A program made the translations under genes and the position numbers. Under the pieces are notes generated by a model. The model was given only the letters and a program-made list of their open reading frames with translations. It searched no databases and was not told where the DNA came from. From contig JBHJNQ010000024.1 in NCBI GenBank assembly GCA_050330635.1, positions 1 through 64,000 of the forward strand: a DNA stretch of 64,000 nucleotides, given 5' to 3'. The stretch comes from CADEDH01 sp050330635 (GTDB lineage Bacteria > Actinomycetota > Acidimicrobiia > Acidimicrobiales > SZUA-35). Shown piece after piece: positions 1 to 8,160 of the stretch; the first letter of the stretch is position 1, and each line of letters opens with the position of its first letter.

Positions 1-27
1 AGGGCCCGTGGCGTATTTAGTTGAGCG
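1..27. repeat. Left terminal inverted repeat of the IS
   Basis: Imperfect match, with one single-base gap, to the reverse complement of 1244-1270. The outermost bases AGGG-CCG agree in both arms. Confidence 0.6.
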
Positions 28-28
28 G

Positions 29-1228
29 TTATGGGGGGTTGATTGTGTAGTTCCAGTCGCCGTGGAAGTCGTGGCGGGTGACGGGGAGGGCGTTGAAGTC
101 TCGGTCGCTGATGGTCTGCCCGGTGGGGTAGTAGCCCTGGTCGAGGTCGGCCTGGACCCGTAGTCCGGTCGTGGTGGTGGTAGCGGCGATGAGTTCGACG
201 ACGGTGCGGTAGGTGGTGAGGGGCCGGCCTCGCCAGTTCATGGAGATGAAGCTGAACAGCCGGTGTTCGATCTTGTTCCACTTGGAGGTGCCGGGAGGCA
301 TGTGGCACACGGTGATGACGAGGCCGATGGTGGCGGCCAGGGTGGCCAGCTCGGCTTTGAACATCCGGGACCGGTAGCTGTTCGACCCGCCAGCGTCGGC
401 GGTGATCATGAGGTGGGTGGCGTTGGGGTACCGGGTGTGGCCCATCCGTTCCCACCACCGGGCAATCGAGGCGACAGCGAAGGCGGGGGTGTCGTGGTCG
501 TCACCGACGTTGACCCAGCCCTCGTTCCCGCCGATGTCGTAGACCCCATACGGGATGGCTTTGCCCATCTCCGGGTCGGGGAAATCATGGACCCCGACCT
601 TGGTCGGCTCACCCTCCGGTTCCCACTCGACGCCAGCGTTGGCGTAGTCCCCGACCAGCTCCTTCTTCTTACAGTCAACCGAGATCACCGGCTGCCCGGC
701 CGTCAGGTGATCACCGGCGGTGTCGTTGATGTACCGGAACTGGGCGTCGCGGTCAGGGTGCTGGGCTCCCTCGGTCACCTTGGCGTTGGCCTGCAGGCTG
801 TAACCCAGGTAATGCAACAGATCACCGACCAGGTTGGCCCCAGCCTGATGACCAAGGCGGGCCAACTCCCGGGACAACACCCGAGTCGACTTCAACGTCC
901 ACCGCAACGGCGACATCGGATCACCCCGAGACTCGGGCTCGACCAAACCATCCAGCACGACCAGCAGCTCCGGGTCGAGATCGATCGCCCGCTTACGACC
1001 AGCCCCCGGACGCCGCACCCGTTCCGACGGGCCAGCCCCGCCCGCCAGCTCCCGGGCCCCCGCAATCAACGTGTTACGCGACATCCCCGTCGCTTCAGCC
1101 ACCCGGGCCTGACCACCCCGACCCAACATCGCCACCACCGCAGCGGCAACCAACCGCCGCTGCCGCTCGTCCAACAACGGCAACGTCACCGAGAAGAACT
1201 CAGACAGACCCTCCTCGCCGACCTCCAC
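29..1228 (-). CDS. ISAzo13 family transposase
   Basis: A 399-residue transposase that would cut and paste the surrounding IS. The N-terminal ~70 residues look like a helix-turn-helix DNA-binding region (VAEATGMSRNTLIAGAREL). The C-terminal half has a DDE-type catalytic set that I place at D185 (VDCKKKE), D278 (ITADAGGSN) and E321 (KWNKIEHRLFSF). The PGTSKWNKIEHRLF stretch is characteristic of the ISAzo13 family. The length is normal for the family (~400) and there is no internal stop, so the gene may be active. The TAA stop lies 2 nt outside the left inverted repeat and the start lies 15 nt inside the right one. Confidence 0.88.
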   Translation of the reverse strand: MEVGEEGLSEFFSVTLPLLDERQRRLVAAAVVAMLGRGGQARVAEATGMSRNTLIAGARELAGGAGPSERVRRPGAGRKRAIDLDPELLVVLDGLVEPESRGDPMSPLRWTLKSTRVLSRELARLGHQAGANLVGDLLHYLGYSLQANAKVTEGAQHPDRDAQFRYINDTAGDHLTAGQPVISVDCKKKELVGDYANAGVEWEPEGEPTKVGVHDFPDPEMGKAIPYGVYDIGGNEGWVNVGDDHDTPAFAVASIARWWERMGHTRYPNATHLMITADAGGSNSYRSRMFKAELATLAATIGLVITVCHMPPGTSKWNKIEHRLFSFISMNWRGRPLTTYRTVVELIAATTTTTGLRVQADLDQGYYPTGQTISDRDFNALPVTRHDFHGDWNYTINPP

Positions 1229-1243
1229 ACCACGACACTACAA

Positions 1244-1270
1244 CGCGCGGTCAAAAAACGCGCGGACCCT
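1244..1270. repeat. Right terminal inverted repeat of the IS
   Basis: Reverse complement matches the window start (1-27) imperfectly. It contains a T6 run on the minus strand and ends at GGACCCT. Confidence 0.6.
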
Positions 1271-1410
1271 AACACCGTGCGGACGTGCTGGGCTCCGGCC
1301 GAGACGGGCAAAAGGACCTGCCATATGTATGTCGGGATCTGACACAGCAGGTACCTGCACGACCATCAAACCGGACCGGTGACGGCCCGGCCCGATTAGG
1401 GTGGCGGGCC

Positions 1411-2060
1411 ATGGTGGCACCCGACTTGCTGCGTTTCGACACACTCAGCCTGCACGCCGGGCAACATCCCGATCCGACGACGGGGCCCGGGCCGTGCCCA
1501 TCTACTACACGACGTCGTTCCAGTTCCCCGACACCGATCACGCCGCGGCCCCGTTCAACCTGGAGATCCCCGGTCACCTCTACAGCCGGATCTCGAACCC
1601 GACCGTTTCGGTGTTGGAGGAGCGGATGGCAGCCCTGGAGGGTGGGGTGGGTGCGGTGTGTACCGCCAGCGGTCAGGCCGCCCTCCATCTGGCCCTGGCC
1701 ACGCTGGCATCGGCCGGCGACCACATCGTGGCCTCCCGCAACCTCTACGGGGGCATCTACAACATGCTGAGCCCCACCATGCCCCGCTTCGGCGTGTCCA
1801 CCACGTTCGTCGACCCCCGCTCCCCCGAGGCCTTCACCGCCGCCATCACCCCCCATACCAAGGTGGTGCTGGCCGAGACGCTCGGCAACCCCGGCCTCGA
1901 GGTGCTCGACATCGCGGCGGTGGCCGACGTGGCCCACGCCAAAGGCCTGCCCCTCATGGTCGACGCCACCTTCGCCACCCCGTACCTGATCCGCCCGATC
2001 GAGCACGGGGCCGACATCGTGATGCACTCGATGACGAAGTCCCATCCCTGCTTCGTACGG
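1411..2060 (+). pseudogene. O-acetylhomoserine aminocarboxypropyltransferase-like gene, frameshifted and 3' truncated
   Basis: The reading frame begins at ATG 1411 (MVAPDLLRFDTLSLHAGQH). This matches the start of PLP-dependent Cys/Met metabolism enzymes of the O-acetylhomoserine sulfhydrylase type. Near 1480 the frame changes: restoring one G to the run in ACGACGGGGCCC joins it to ARAVPIYYTTSFQF. The second frame keeps family motifs (YSRISNPTV, ASGQAA, NPGLEVLDI) up to HSMTK, which holds the PLP lysine. After about 2042 the sequence turns into unrelated residues, and the C-terminal ~200 residues are missing. The single-base change could be a sequencing error in a G run; the truncation cannot. 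Non-functional as it stands. Confidence 0.8.
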
Positions 2061-2298
2061 CGACAGCACCACGGGATTTGGCGACCGATGCTCCCCCCTG
2101 ATCCATGATGTCGGCCTTCTGCACCCGCCCTTCCCGTCCAGCCGTGGCCGGTGAGCCGAACCCCACCACCGCCGCGGTGGCGCCCACGGCCACGGCCGCC
2201 AGCCATCGCCTGCTCGTGCTTCTGCTCCTGCCGCTCCTGCTCTCGCTCGTGTTCCCGCCAGGGGTCTCCGCGGCAGGTGACTGTCGGTTGCTGGTCAT
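2045..2298 (-). pseudogene. 5' fragment of a secreted protein gene
   Basis: On the minus strand an ATG at 2298 follows a good Shine-Dalgarno sequence (GAAAGGGTG). It opens a frame with a Ser/Arg-rich n-region and a hydrophobic segment (WLAAVAVGATAAVVGF) ending SPATAG, a normal signal peptide. About 20 residues later (KADIMDQGG) the sequence becomes low-complexity and runs antisense into the truncated sulfhydrylase gene. I infer that two genes, each with an intact 5' end, were fused tail to tail by a deletion near 2045-2105. The mature protein is too short to identify. Confidence 0.45.
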
Positions 2299-2613
2299 GT
2301 CATCACCCTTTCGTTGCCACCGAACCCAGGGGCCGCGGCCCCCGTCCCCGTCCACCGATCGTCTCCGTCGATCCATTGGCCCTTTTTCACACGACCGGAG
2401 CCTCCCTTGCGGGCCTTTGCGACACCTTTGTGGTTCACCAGCGACGTGAAGCCAGGCCGACCACGGCGATCCCCAACGTCCGATGAGGGGGCGCATCGGG
2501 GGGCGCCGCGGGCAGCCTCTATCGGACGACATGTACAAGAATTCGCCGGACGGGGTAGTGGCCGATACAGGACATATCGCTTCTCGATCCGCTACGCCGA
2601 CCCGGAGGTTCCC

Positions 2614-3042
2614 ATGCGACGACGCGCCTTGCTCATCCTCGGCACGATCACCACCGTGCTCCTCGTGCTCGCCTTCACCTCGCCCGTCCCCGCAGCCGCT
2701 CAAGCCGATTCCGATCCCGCTGGCACCACGGTCGAACGCGGCGACCGAGGAGAGACAGTGGCGTTCTGGCAGGACCGACTCAACGTCTGGTTCGGCCTCA
2801 CCGGCTCCGACACCCGCCTCGCTGTCGACGGCATCTTCGGACCAAACACCGAAGCCGGAACACTCGAATTCCAGCAAGCCACCGACGGCAGGCGGGCGAT
2901 CAGCACGAGGTTCTCGCGCCCGGTGAGGATCTCGTCGACGGCGGCGAACTGCCCGGCGAGGCTGATCGACCGGCGGACCTCGGCCGCCTGCGAGGCGACG
3001 GACGGCTGGTGTTGTGGTCATGAGACCACTGTGAAGGGTTGA
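2614..3042 (+). pseudogene. Secreted peptidoglycan-binding protein, 3' truncated chimera
   Basis: ATG 2614 follows CGGAGGT and starts a clear signal peptide (RRRALLILGTITTVLLVLAF then AAAQA). A peptidoglycan-binding-1 module comes next: RGDRGETVAFWQDRLNVWF and VDGIFGPNTEAGTLEFQQA. At about 2887, after QQATDG, the frame enters sequence that is the antisense of a DrrA-type ABC ATPase fragment. It then runs 51 junk codons to a stop at 3042. The binding module is complete apart from its last helix, and whatever domain followed is gone. A short secreted product of 142 residues could still be made. Confidence 0.65.
2887..3008 (-). pseudogene. Internal fragment of a DrrA-type drug-resistance ABC ATPase
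   Basis: The minus strand encodes an uninterrupted ~38-codon stretch, including AAEVRRSISLAGQFAAVDE and ILTGRENLVLIARL. This is a hallmark region of daunorubicin-resistance-type ABC ATPases, between Walker A and the signature motif. Neither Walker A nor the signature is present. The piece abuts the truncated peptidoglycan-binding gene on one side and a MerR-like operator on the other. It has no start codon and cannot be functional. Confidence 0.7.
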
Positions 3043-3066
3043 CCTTGCGTCAACGTCGACCCCTTC
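3033..3066. promoter_or_regulatory. MerR-like operator/promoter remnant
   Basis: Imperfect inverted repeat: GAAGGG at 3033-3038 pairs with CCCTTC at 3061-3066, and the inner arms TTGAC and GTCGA pair with one base of offset. A TTGACC box inside a dyad is the architecture of MerR-family promoters. No MerR gene remains beside it, so it is probably a leftover. Confidence 0.3.
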
Positions 3067-3150
3067 CCGCTCCGGAGCGCGGGTGGTTCGGTGATTGTCC
3101 TCGAACGTGACGGCGCCGGTCGGTCCGGACCGGGCCCGTCGTCTGGTCGG

Positions 3151-4407
3151 TCAGCGGCGGCGATTGGCCTCGTGGCTGGCGTGTTGCATCGCCGCCTTGC
3201 GGGCCGCCTTGGCGATCCGGGCCGTGGGATGGCTCCGTCCCAGGGAGGTGAGCACCGCACCGACGGCGGGCGACGGTAGCTGCCACAGCTCCCGCAGCAA
3301 TGAGAGTTGGTCGTCGTGGCTCCCGACGTGCTCGAAGACGTCGGTCATGTGATGCGGGCCCCGGCTGGCGAGGACGAGCGCCAAGACGTCGACGAACACG
3401 GCGGGGTCGGGGTCGAGGAGGATCTCCGGTGGTTCGCACTCATGATCGACGAGCCAGAGCAGCGCCGCCCCGCGACAGCCGGTGTCGTCGAGGAGGGAGC
3501 GAACAGCGGGCTCCGCTTCCGGACCGAACTGTTCGCCGAGCACCGCCAGTGCCATGGTCCGCACCGCAGGGTCGTCGGTGGTGCGGGCGGCCAGCACCAG
3601 CTCCGACATGGCGTCGTCGCCCCGCTGCTCGGTCCAGGCGGTGATCTCGCGCATCACGTGGGCCACGTCGTCGGACGCTGTGGCTTCGCATGCCTCGATC
3701 ATGGCCTCGAAGTCGAGGTCGGTGAACCGGGCGGGCCGTGCGACCGGCAGGTCGATGTCGTGGGCCTCGGCCAGATGACGATGGAGCGCCCACCGCCCGG
3801 CGGGCGTGAGCGCCACCGTTCCCCGCACCCGCCTGATGGTGCCGTGTCGGGTTTCGGTCTCGTTGTCCCAGGTGACGACGCCGGCCGATTCCAGGGTGAC
3901 GATGGCGGCACGGATCTCGCTCTCGACGAAGTTGCGCCTGAAGTCCTCGTCCCAGTGCGGGTTGTTCACCTCGACCTCGTCCTCGAACTGCTCGAAGGCC
4001 CGCTCGACGATGTCGTCGAAGGCCACCTCATGGGCCGTGAGCAACAGCGAGGCCATCGGGACGAAGAGATCGTCGAAGAACGGGGCGAGTGTGGTCCAGG
4101 CGTAGCGGCCGCCGGCCCTGCGGGCGGTCACCACACCCAGCTCGTCGATGGCCGCCACCAGGCGTTCGAGATCGGCGAGGGGGTCTCGTCCGAGGTCGCG
4201 CCCGGCCTTCGTGGTCACCATCCGGCCCTTCACCACGCGCACGAACCGGGCCTTGGAGGCGATCCGAACGATGAAGCCGAGGTGCGGGAGGTCGCTGGCG
4301 CTCGTGGTCTTGAAGGTCCGGTCGCCGATCACGTCATCGCTGAGGATCGACGCCCGCTCGTCGGTGGGGTGTATCTCGGCGAGGGGAGGAACCGGTCGCG
4401 GCGACAA
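3151..4407 (-). CDS. Hypothetical protein with C-terminal HEAT-like region, possibly 5' truncated
   Basis: The open frame has 418 codons and its only upstream start is TTG 4407. I do not recognise a named family. The N-terminal half (roughly residues 1-215) is rich in winged-helix-like segments (LTPAGRWALHRHLAE; TLESAGVVTWDNETET). The C-terminal ~180 residues are short alpha-helical repeats (DPAVRTMALAVLGEQFG, HMTDVFEHVGSHDDQ, SPAVGAVLTSLG) of HEAT/ARM style, ending in a basic tail. It starts abruptly, without a Shine-Dalgarno sequence, 12 nt from the start of an unrelated plus-strand fragment (4420). The true N-terminus may therefore have been lost at that junction. Codon use looks normal for the window, so the frame is probably a genuine gene. 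Confidence 0.6.
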   Translation of the reverse strand: MSPRPVPPLAEIHPTDERASILSDDVIGDRTFKTTSASDLPHLGFIVRIASKARFVRVVKGRMVTTKAGRDLGRDPLADLERLVAAIDELGVVTARRAGGRYAWTTLAPFFDDLFVPMASLLLTAHEVAFDDIVERAFEQFEDEVEVNNPHWDEDFRRNFVESEIRAAIVTLESAGVVTWDNETETRHGTIRRVRGTVALTPAGRWALHRHLAEAHDIDLPVARPARFTDLDFEAMIEACEATASDDVAHVMREITAWTEQRGDDAMSELVLAARTTDDPAVRTMALAVLGEQFGPEAEPAVRSLLDDTGCRGAALLWLVDHECEPPEILLDPDPAVFVDVLALVLASRGPHHMTDVFEHVGSHDDQLSLLRELWQLPSPAVGAVLTSLGRSHPTARIAKAARKAAMQHASHEANRRR

Positions 4408-4419
4408 GACGGATCACCG

Positions 4420-4479
4420 ATGGACGATGAGCAGCGTGTCGACATCCGCAAGGACTTCCGGGAGGTGGGCAACATGTAG
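4420..4479 (+). pseudogene. Possible N-terminal fragment of a DUF3140-like gene
   Basis: ATG 4420 encodes 19 residues (MDDEQRVDIRKDFREVGNM) followed by TAG. The string resembles the start of small DUF3140-type proteins, in which an acidic first few residues and a RKDFxEVxNM motif come first. The rest of such a gene is absent. Very short, so the call is tentative. Confidence 0.3.
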
Positions 4480-5493
4480 CTAGCCGTCCGACCGGCCCGG
4501 CGCCTCCTGCAACGCATCGCGGGTCTCGGCCCAGAACGAGGCGGCCACCTCCACCGGATCCCCCGATGGGAACTCGGAGACTCGCAGGACCCGGCCGGTG
4601 AACGACGGGGCATCCCAGAACGGGACGTCGTCACGGGACACACCGAGCCGGTCGGGCCACCACACCGAGACGTAGAGGTAGGGCTCGTCGATCCCATCGT
4701 CACCGGGTGACGCCCCGTAGCTCGCTCGATGATCCTCGTCACCCTCCTCCAGGGCCGGGTCGAAGTGGCCCGGCCACAGCTGGGGCCGGCTGGGGTCGAC
4801 CGACCGCACGTCGGCCCGGAACGCCTCCAGGGCGGCGAACGCCATACCGAACCAGGGGCCCAGGAACCGGGACGCCGTCTCGTCCACAACGAGTGGGGCG
4901 TCGATGTCGCCGACGGCGGGCGTGTCGTGCTCCGCAGCGGTCTCGGCATCGACGGCGACCCCCAGAAACTCGGACGCCGCTCGCAGCGTCGTGATCGGAA
5001 CCGACCGGGCCACCCCGCCCCGCTGGTCGACGAGACGATCACCCTCCACCCGTAGCTGCCGGTCGTCACCGAAGAACGGGGTGCCGAATCCACCCAGCGA
5101 CCAGCGCAGACCGAACTTGCCCGTCACGGCGTGGCGGGCCGGTGCGATCACGTAGGCGGCGAGACGATGCAACGACCGCCGGGTGGGGACCAGCGCCGCT
5201 GGCGTCGGGGGGAGCCGACGGGGGCCGGCGAGCCACCGCTCGGCCGCCCAGTCGGTGTGCTCCGGATGGGCGGCCAGCCACGTGGTCCAGTTCGGGGCGT
5301 CGGTCGCTCCGTGGCCAGCCGGGAGGAGGAGAGGCCGGTCGGGGTCCGTCCCGGCGATGGGATCATCGGCGAACCAGGGGCCGATCGTCACCGCCGGCGG
5401 TGACGGTTCGAGCACCGCAGGCTCGAGGTCGGGGCCCACCACGGCCCGAGCTTCGAGTCGTGGGTCCCGGGCATGCATCGTGGTCGTCGTCAT
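4480..5493 (-). CDS. Hypothetical cytoplasmic protein
   Basis: A 337-residue protein with start ATG 5493, chosen because GGAGGG lies about 10 nt upstream. There is no signal peptide and no membrane segment. The composition is rich in Trp, Pro and acidic residues (WTTWLAAHPEHTDWAAERWL; WFGMAFAALEAFRADV; YLYVSVWWPDRLG). The C-terminal ~110 residues look like a beta-rich module with many aromatic positions (FWDAPSFTGRVLRVSEF). I do not recognise the family. The coding frame is well supported by GC-rich third positions and by the start context. Confidence 0.65.
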   Translation of the reverse strand: MTTTTMHARDPRLEARAVVGPDLEPAVLEPSPPAVTIGPWFADDPIAGTDPDRPLLLPAGHGATDAPNWTTWLAAHPEHTDWAAERWLAGPRRLPPTPAALVPTRRSLHRLAAYVIAPARHAVTGKFGLRWSLGGFGTPFFGDDRQLRVEGDRLVDQRGGVARSVPITTLRAASEFLGVAVDAETAAEHDTPAVGDIDAPLVVDETASRFLGPWFGMAFAALEAFRADVRSVDPSRPQLWPGHFDPALEEGDEDHRASYGASPGDDGIDEPYLYVSVWWPDRLGVSRDDVPFWDAPSFTGRVLRVSEFPSGDPVEVAASFWAETRDALQEAPGRSDG

Positions 5494-5602
5494 GCGAAGG
5501 CAACCCTCCGAGGGGCCCGAGGCTTCCGGGTCGATCCGCCCTGCTGCCCCCGCAGACGGTACGGGACGCTCGCACCCAGCAGTCGGCCAGGCAGGCCGAG
5601 TA

Positions 5603-5822
5603 GTCAGACCGCTCGGGGCACGTGGCCTGGGCCGCGGCCGAGGACCGCGGCGCCACCCGCCCGTTCCTCGGAGACGGGACCGACGTAGGAGACGGCTCGG
5701 TCGATGTCGCCCGCGCCGAGGGCGTCGAGGAACTCCTCCACCTGGCGGGCGGCGGCGTCGAGCTCGTCGCCGGGGACCGGCGTCGAATCCGTCGGCCGCC
5801 ATCGGAAACCACCCCGATCAGT
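5603..5822 (-). pseudogene. Possible NTF2/SnoaL-like gene fragment
   Basis: A minus-strand frame with no start codon encodes ELDAAARQVEEFLDALGAGD then IDRAVSYVGPVSEE before a TGA at 5603. The first helix with a FLDALGAGDIDRAV pattern is typical of the N-terminus of NTF2-like (SnoaL/limonene epoxide hydrolase fold) proteins. The piece sits between the preceding gene's 5' end and the MFS gene's stop, in frame with the latter. Probably a remnant. Confidence 0.3.
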
Positions 5823-7070
5823 TCAGGCCAGGCGCCGCAGCTCGGCGTTTCGCACGTAGACCCACACGAACACCGCCAGCGCCACGGTGGCCGCGCCGCT
5901 GATGGCGTTGCCCGTGCCCACCCGGGCGCTGACGACGCCGAGCACGAGGGCCCCCAACGGCATCATGCCGGCCTGGGTGAGGGCGTAGAGGGCCATGACC
6001 CGACCCATGAGCGGCTGGGGGGTGTTCGACTGGATCAGCCCCTGGTTCATGGTGATGTAGAAGCCGCCGGCCAGGCCCATGCAGAACGAGAAGGCGGCCA
6101 GCATCGTCAGGTTGGTGGAGCGTCCGATGAGGAAGGTCATCGAAGCCCCGACGATCACGGCCCGCTGGAACAGGACGCCCTTGTTCGCCATGTCGCCCTT
6201 CTTCATGACGACCATCGACGACACTGCGATCCCGGCACCCATGAGGGCCAGGGCGATGGCGGCATCGCCCGAGTCCCGACCCAGCGCCTCCTTGACGTGG
6301 GCCTGGGTGGTGACCATCACCGCCGGGTTGACGGTGACGCTGGCCACGACCAACAGGCCGAACAGGTTGCGCAACGCCCGATCGTTCCACACGTGACGCA
6401 ACGCCGCCATCGTCTCCGACCGCACCGGCCGGCGGGCGCTGGGCACCTCGTGGGGCGGCACGTCCAGCATCGCCAGGAACCCGACGCCCACCACCATGAG
6501 CCCGGCCAGGAACCAGAAGGCGCCGGTGAAGTCGAAGACCGTACCGACCTGGCGGACGAGGACCGGGCCCACGATCATCGACGCCGTCATGGCCAGGGCG
6601 TTGATGGCGATGGCGCTGTACAACTTCTCCCGGGGGACGAGGGCCGGGACGAGCGATGCCCTCACCGGGGCCCCCACCGCCGCCGCCGTCCCGGCGACCA
6701 ACGTGACCACCGCCACCGAGGCGAGCGTCGCCCTCCCGCTCCCCACGAGCAACGCCGTCGCCGCCATCACCAACGCCCCCGCCAGCTGGGTCCCCATGAG
6801 GAGCCGTCGCCGATCGAGCCGATCGGCCCACACGCCGGCGTGCAGGGTGATGAAGACCGCGGGGAGGCCCAGGGTGAACACGATCAGGCCCTGTTCGCGC
6901 TCGCCCCGGTCGAGGCCCTCGAGCACGAGCCAGCCGTAGGTGAAGCGTTCGGCGTTGGCCACCAGGAAGAAGGCGATGTTGTTGAACCACAGGAACCGGA
7001 AGTTGCGGACGGTGAGGGCGTTGGTCGACTCGGCCCCACCGGTGGAGGGGACGCGGTCCAGCGGCTTCAT
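5823..7070 (-). CDS. MFS transporter, MFS_3/enterobactin-exporter-like
   Basis: A 415-residue, 12-helix integral membrane protein expected to export small molecules by proton antiport. The loop between helices 2 and 3 has the MFS signature GVWADRLDRRRLL. Helices are evident throughout, for example NIAFFLVANAERFTYGWLV, ALVMAATALLVG, FWFLAGLMVVGVGFLAML and MMPLGALVLGVVSARVG. The central cytoplasmic loop lies around residue 205 (SARRPVRSETMAALRHVW). The start ATG 7070 is plausible because the first helix follows at residue ~28. No regulator adjoins it and the substrate cannot be deduced. Confidence 0.85.
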   Translation of the reverse strand: MKPLDRVPSTGGAESTNALTVRNFRFLWFNNIAFFLVANAERFTYGWLVLEGLDRGEREQGLIVFTLGLPAVFITLHAGVWADRLDRRRLLMGTQLAGALVMAATALLVGSGRATLASVAVVTLVAGTAAAVGAPVRASLVPALVPREKLYSAIAINALAMTASMIVGPVLVRQVGTVFDFTGAFWFLAGLMVVGVGFLAMLDVPPHEVPSARRPVRSETMAALRHVWNDRALRNLFGLLVVASVTVNPAVMVTTQAHVKEALGRDSGDAAIALALMGAGIAVSSMVVMKKGDMANKGVLFQRAVIVGASMTFLIGRSTNLTMLAAFSFCMGLAGGFYITMNQGLIQSNTPQPLMGRVMALYALTQAGMMPLGALVLGVVSARVGTGNAISGAATVALAVFVWVYVRNAELRRLA

Positions 7071-7151
7071 CGACGAATCGTTCCACGCCGGTCCGGTGGC
7101 GTCACGTTCGCCGTCCCCCGCAACGGCGGGGTCCGGCGCCGAGTGGGGGGC

Positions 7152-7445
7152 TCAGCGGGCGATGGTGCCGATGACGAGCTCGGGGGCGACGTTGGTGTAG
7201 TTGGCGACGTCGGCCATGATCGCCGCCCCATGCTCCGCCATGGCGGCATTGAAGGCGTCCTGGCTCTCCACCCGGGCCCACCCGATCGCCTGCCACGGAC
7301 CGTCCGCCACCGCGGTGGCGCCCCACGCCTCGCAGGCGTCGCCGAGCGCATCGGCCAGCATCGGCATGTGGGTGGCGGTGTAGTAGTCCATGTCGAACGT
7401 CGAGCTCTCGTCGGACCGGGGATACAGGATGTGTACGGAGATCAT
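7152..7445 (-). CDS. EthD family protein
   Basis: A 97-residue alpha+beta-barrel (dimeric ferredoxin-like) protein. Family features are an N-terminal strand (MISVHILYPRS), FDMDYYTATHMPMLADALG with the conserved Y-xx-xHxP pattern, and a C-terminal VAPELVIGTI strand. EthD-like proteins appear in ether and aromatic degradation clusters but their chemistry is often unknown. Start ATG 7445 gives the standard length; upstream in-frame codons have no Shine-Dalgarno sequence. It stands alone between an MFS gene and a lipoprotein gene on the same strand, so its pathway cannot be inferred. Confidence 0.75.
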   Translation of the reverse strand: MISVHILYPRSDESSTFDMDYYTATHMPMLADALGDACEAWGATAVADGPWQAIGWARVESQDAFNAAMAEHGAAIMADVANYTNVAPELVIGTIAR

Positions 7446-7643
7446 GACCGCAGTCTGGCCCATCGACGTCGGCGCCGCCACTGGTGGCGACCGCCAGCGG
7501 CACCTCCCCCCTCGGCGCTCCTCACGCCGGCCCGTCACGTCGGCGGGCACCGGTCCGAACTCCGCTCGATCGACCTGTCCTGACCCGGCGTCGGGAGGGC
7601 GGCGTCGACGTTCTGCGCCCTCGGCGGCGAGCGGAATGACTGT

Positions 7644-8138
7644 TCAGGGGCCGGTCAGGTGCTGTTGGATCTCGGCGCTGAAGGCGTCGACGAACTCGGT
7701 GTCCGACGACACGTAGAGGTGGAACTGCGAGCCGTCGAGACGGGTGATCAGGATGTCGTGGGGTGTCTGACCCGATCCGTACGTCAACGTCGCCGAGGCC
7801 ACCTCGTCGAACCGGGCGGTCTCGACGCTCTGCTGCTCTCCGGCCCCCTCGAGCCAGTAGGCGCCGACGCCGCGGTCGGTGACGAAGTTGCCGGACTCGG
7901 CAAACGTGAGCGACGACGAGAAGTACCGGACCGTCTCCCCTTCTTCGAGGACGCCGATCCCCCGCAGGAAGCCGATCCTGTCATCGCTCAGCTCATCATC
8001 GGGCCCGAACTCCGTCTGTTGCAGCAGCCCACACGCCGACACCAACGCAGCCAGGGCCACGTTCAGGATCATGACGAGGTGGCGACGATGGGGCGGCGCC
8101 GGATCGGCGGTGGCGCCCCTGTGGGCGATCGGGGACAT
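7644..8138 (-). CDS. Lipoprotein with PH-like domain
   Basis: A 164-residue protein with a basic n-region, a hydrophobic stretch and a lipobox (LVSAC), so it is probably lipid-anchored outside the membrane. The mature part has the strand pattern of small bacterial PH-like domains: ETVRYFSSSLTFAESGNFVT, DRGVGAYWLEG, VASATLTYGSG, and a final helix (EFVDAFSAEIQQHL). The start is ambiguous. ATG 8138 gives a charged n-region but leaves only 22 bp to the divergent LLM gene; ATG 8072 (MILNVAL) leaves room for promoters but gives an uncharged signal. Function unknown. Confidence 0.6.
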   Translation of the reverse strand: MSPIAHRGATADPAPPHRRHLVMILNVALAALVSACGLLQQTEFGPDDELSDDRIGFLRGIGVLEEGETVRYFSSSLTFAESGNFVTDRGVGAYWLEGAGEQQSVETARFDEVASATLTYGSGQTPHDILITRLDGSQFHLYVSSDTEFVDAFSAEIQQHLTGP

Positions 8139-8160
8139 GATCGGAGCTTAGGATCGTCGG

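Larger units (their letters stand above)
1..1270 (-). mobile_element. ISAzo13-type insertion sequence, apparently complete
   Basis: One transposase gene (29-1228, minus strand) is bracketed by imperfect terminal inverted repeats. The left end, 1-27, starts AGGGCCCGTGGCGTATTT; the right end, 1244-1270, read on the minus strand starts AGGGTCCGCGCGTTTTTT. The first base of the window is therefore probably the first base of the element. The left flank is outside the window, so a target duplication cannot be checked; the right flank begins AACACCG. The element lies beside a cluster of broken genes (1411-3042), which fits IS-linked rearrangement but does not prove it. Confidence 0.8.

Noticed and set aside
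263..1342. Long plus-strand reading frame opposite the transposase
   Set aside because: It is the antisense shadow of the transposase in a high-GC sequence; low-complexity Pro/Arg/Gly residues and no family motifs.
2614..3042. Intact secreted peptidoglycan-binding protein
   Set aside because: The last 51 codons are antisense to a recognisable DrrA ATPase segment, so the C-terminus is a chimera.
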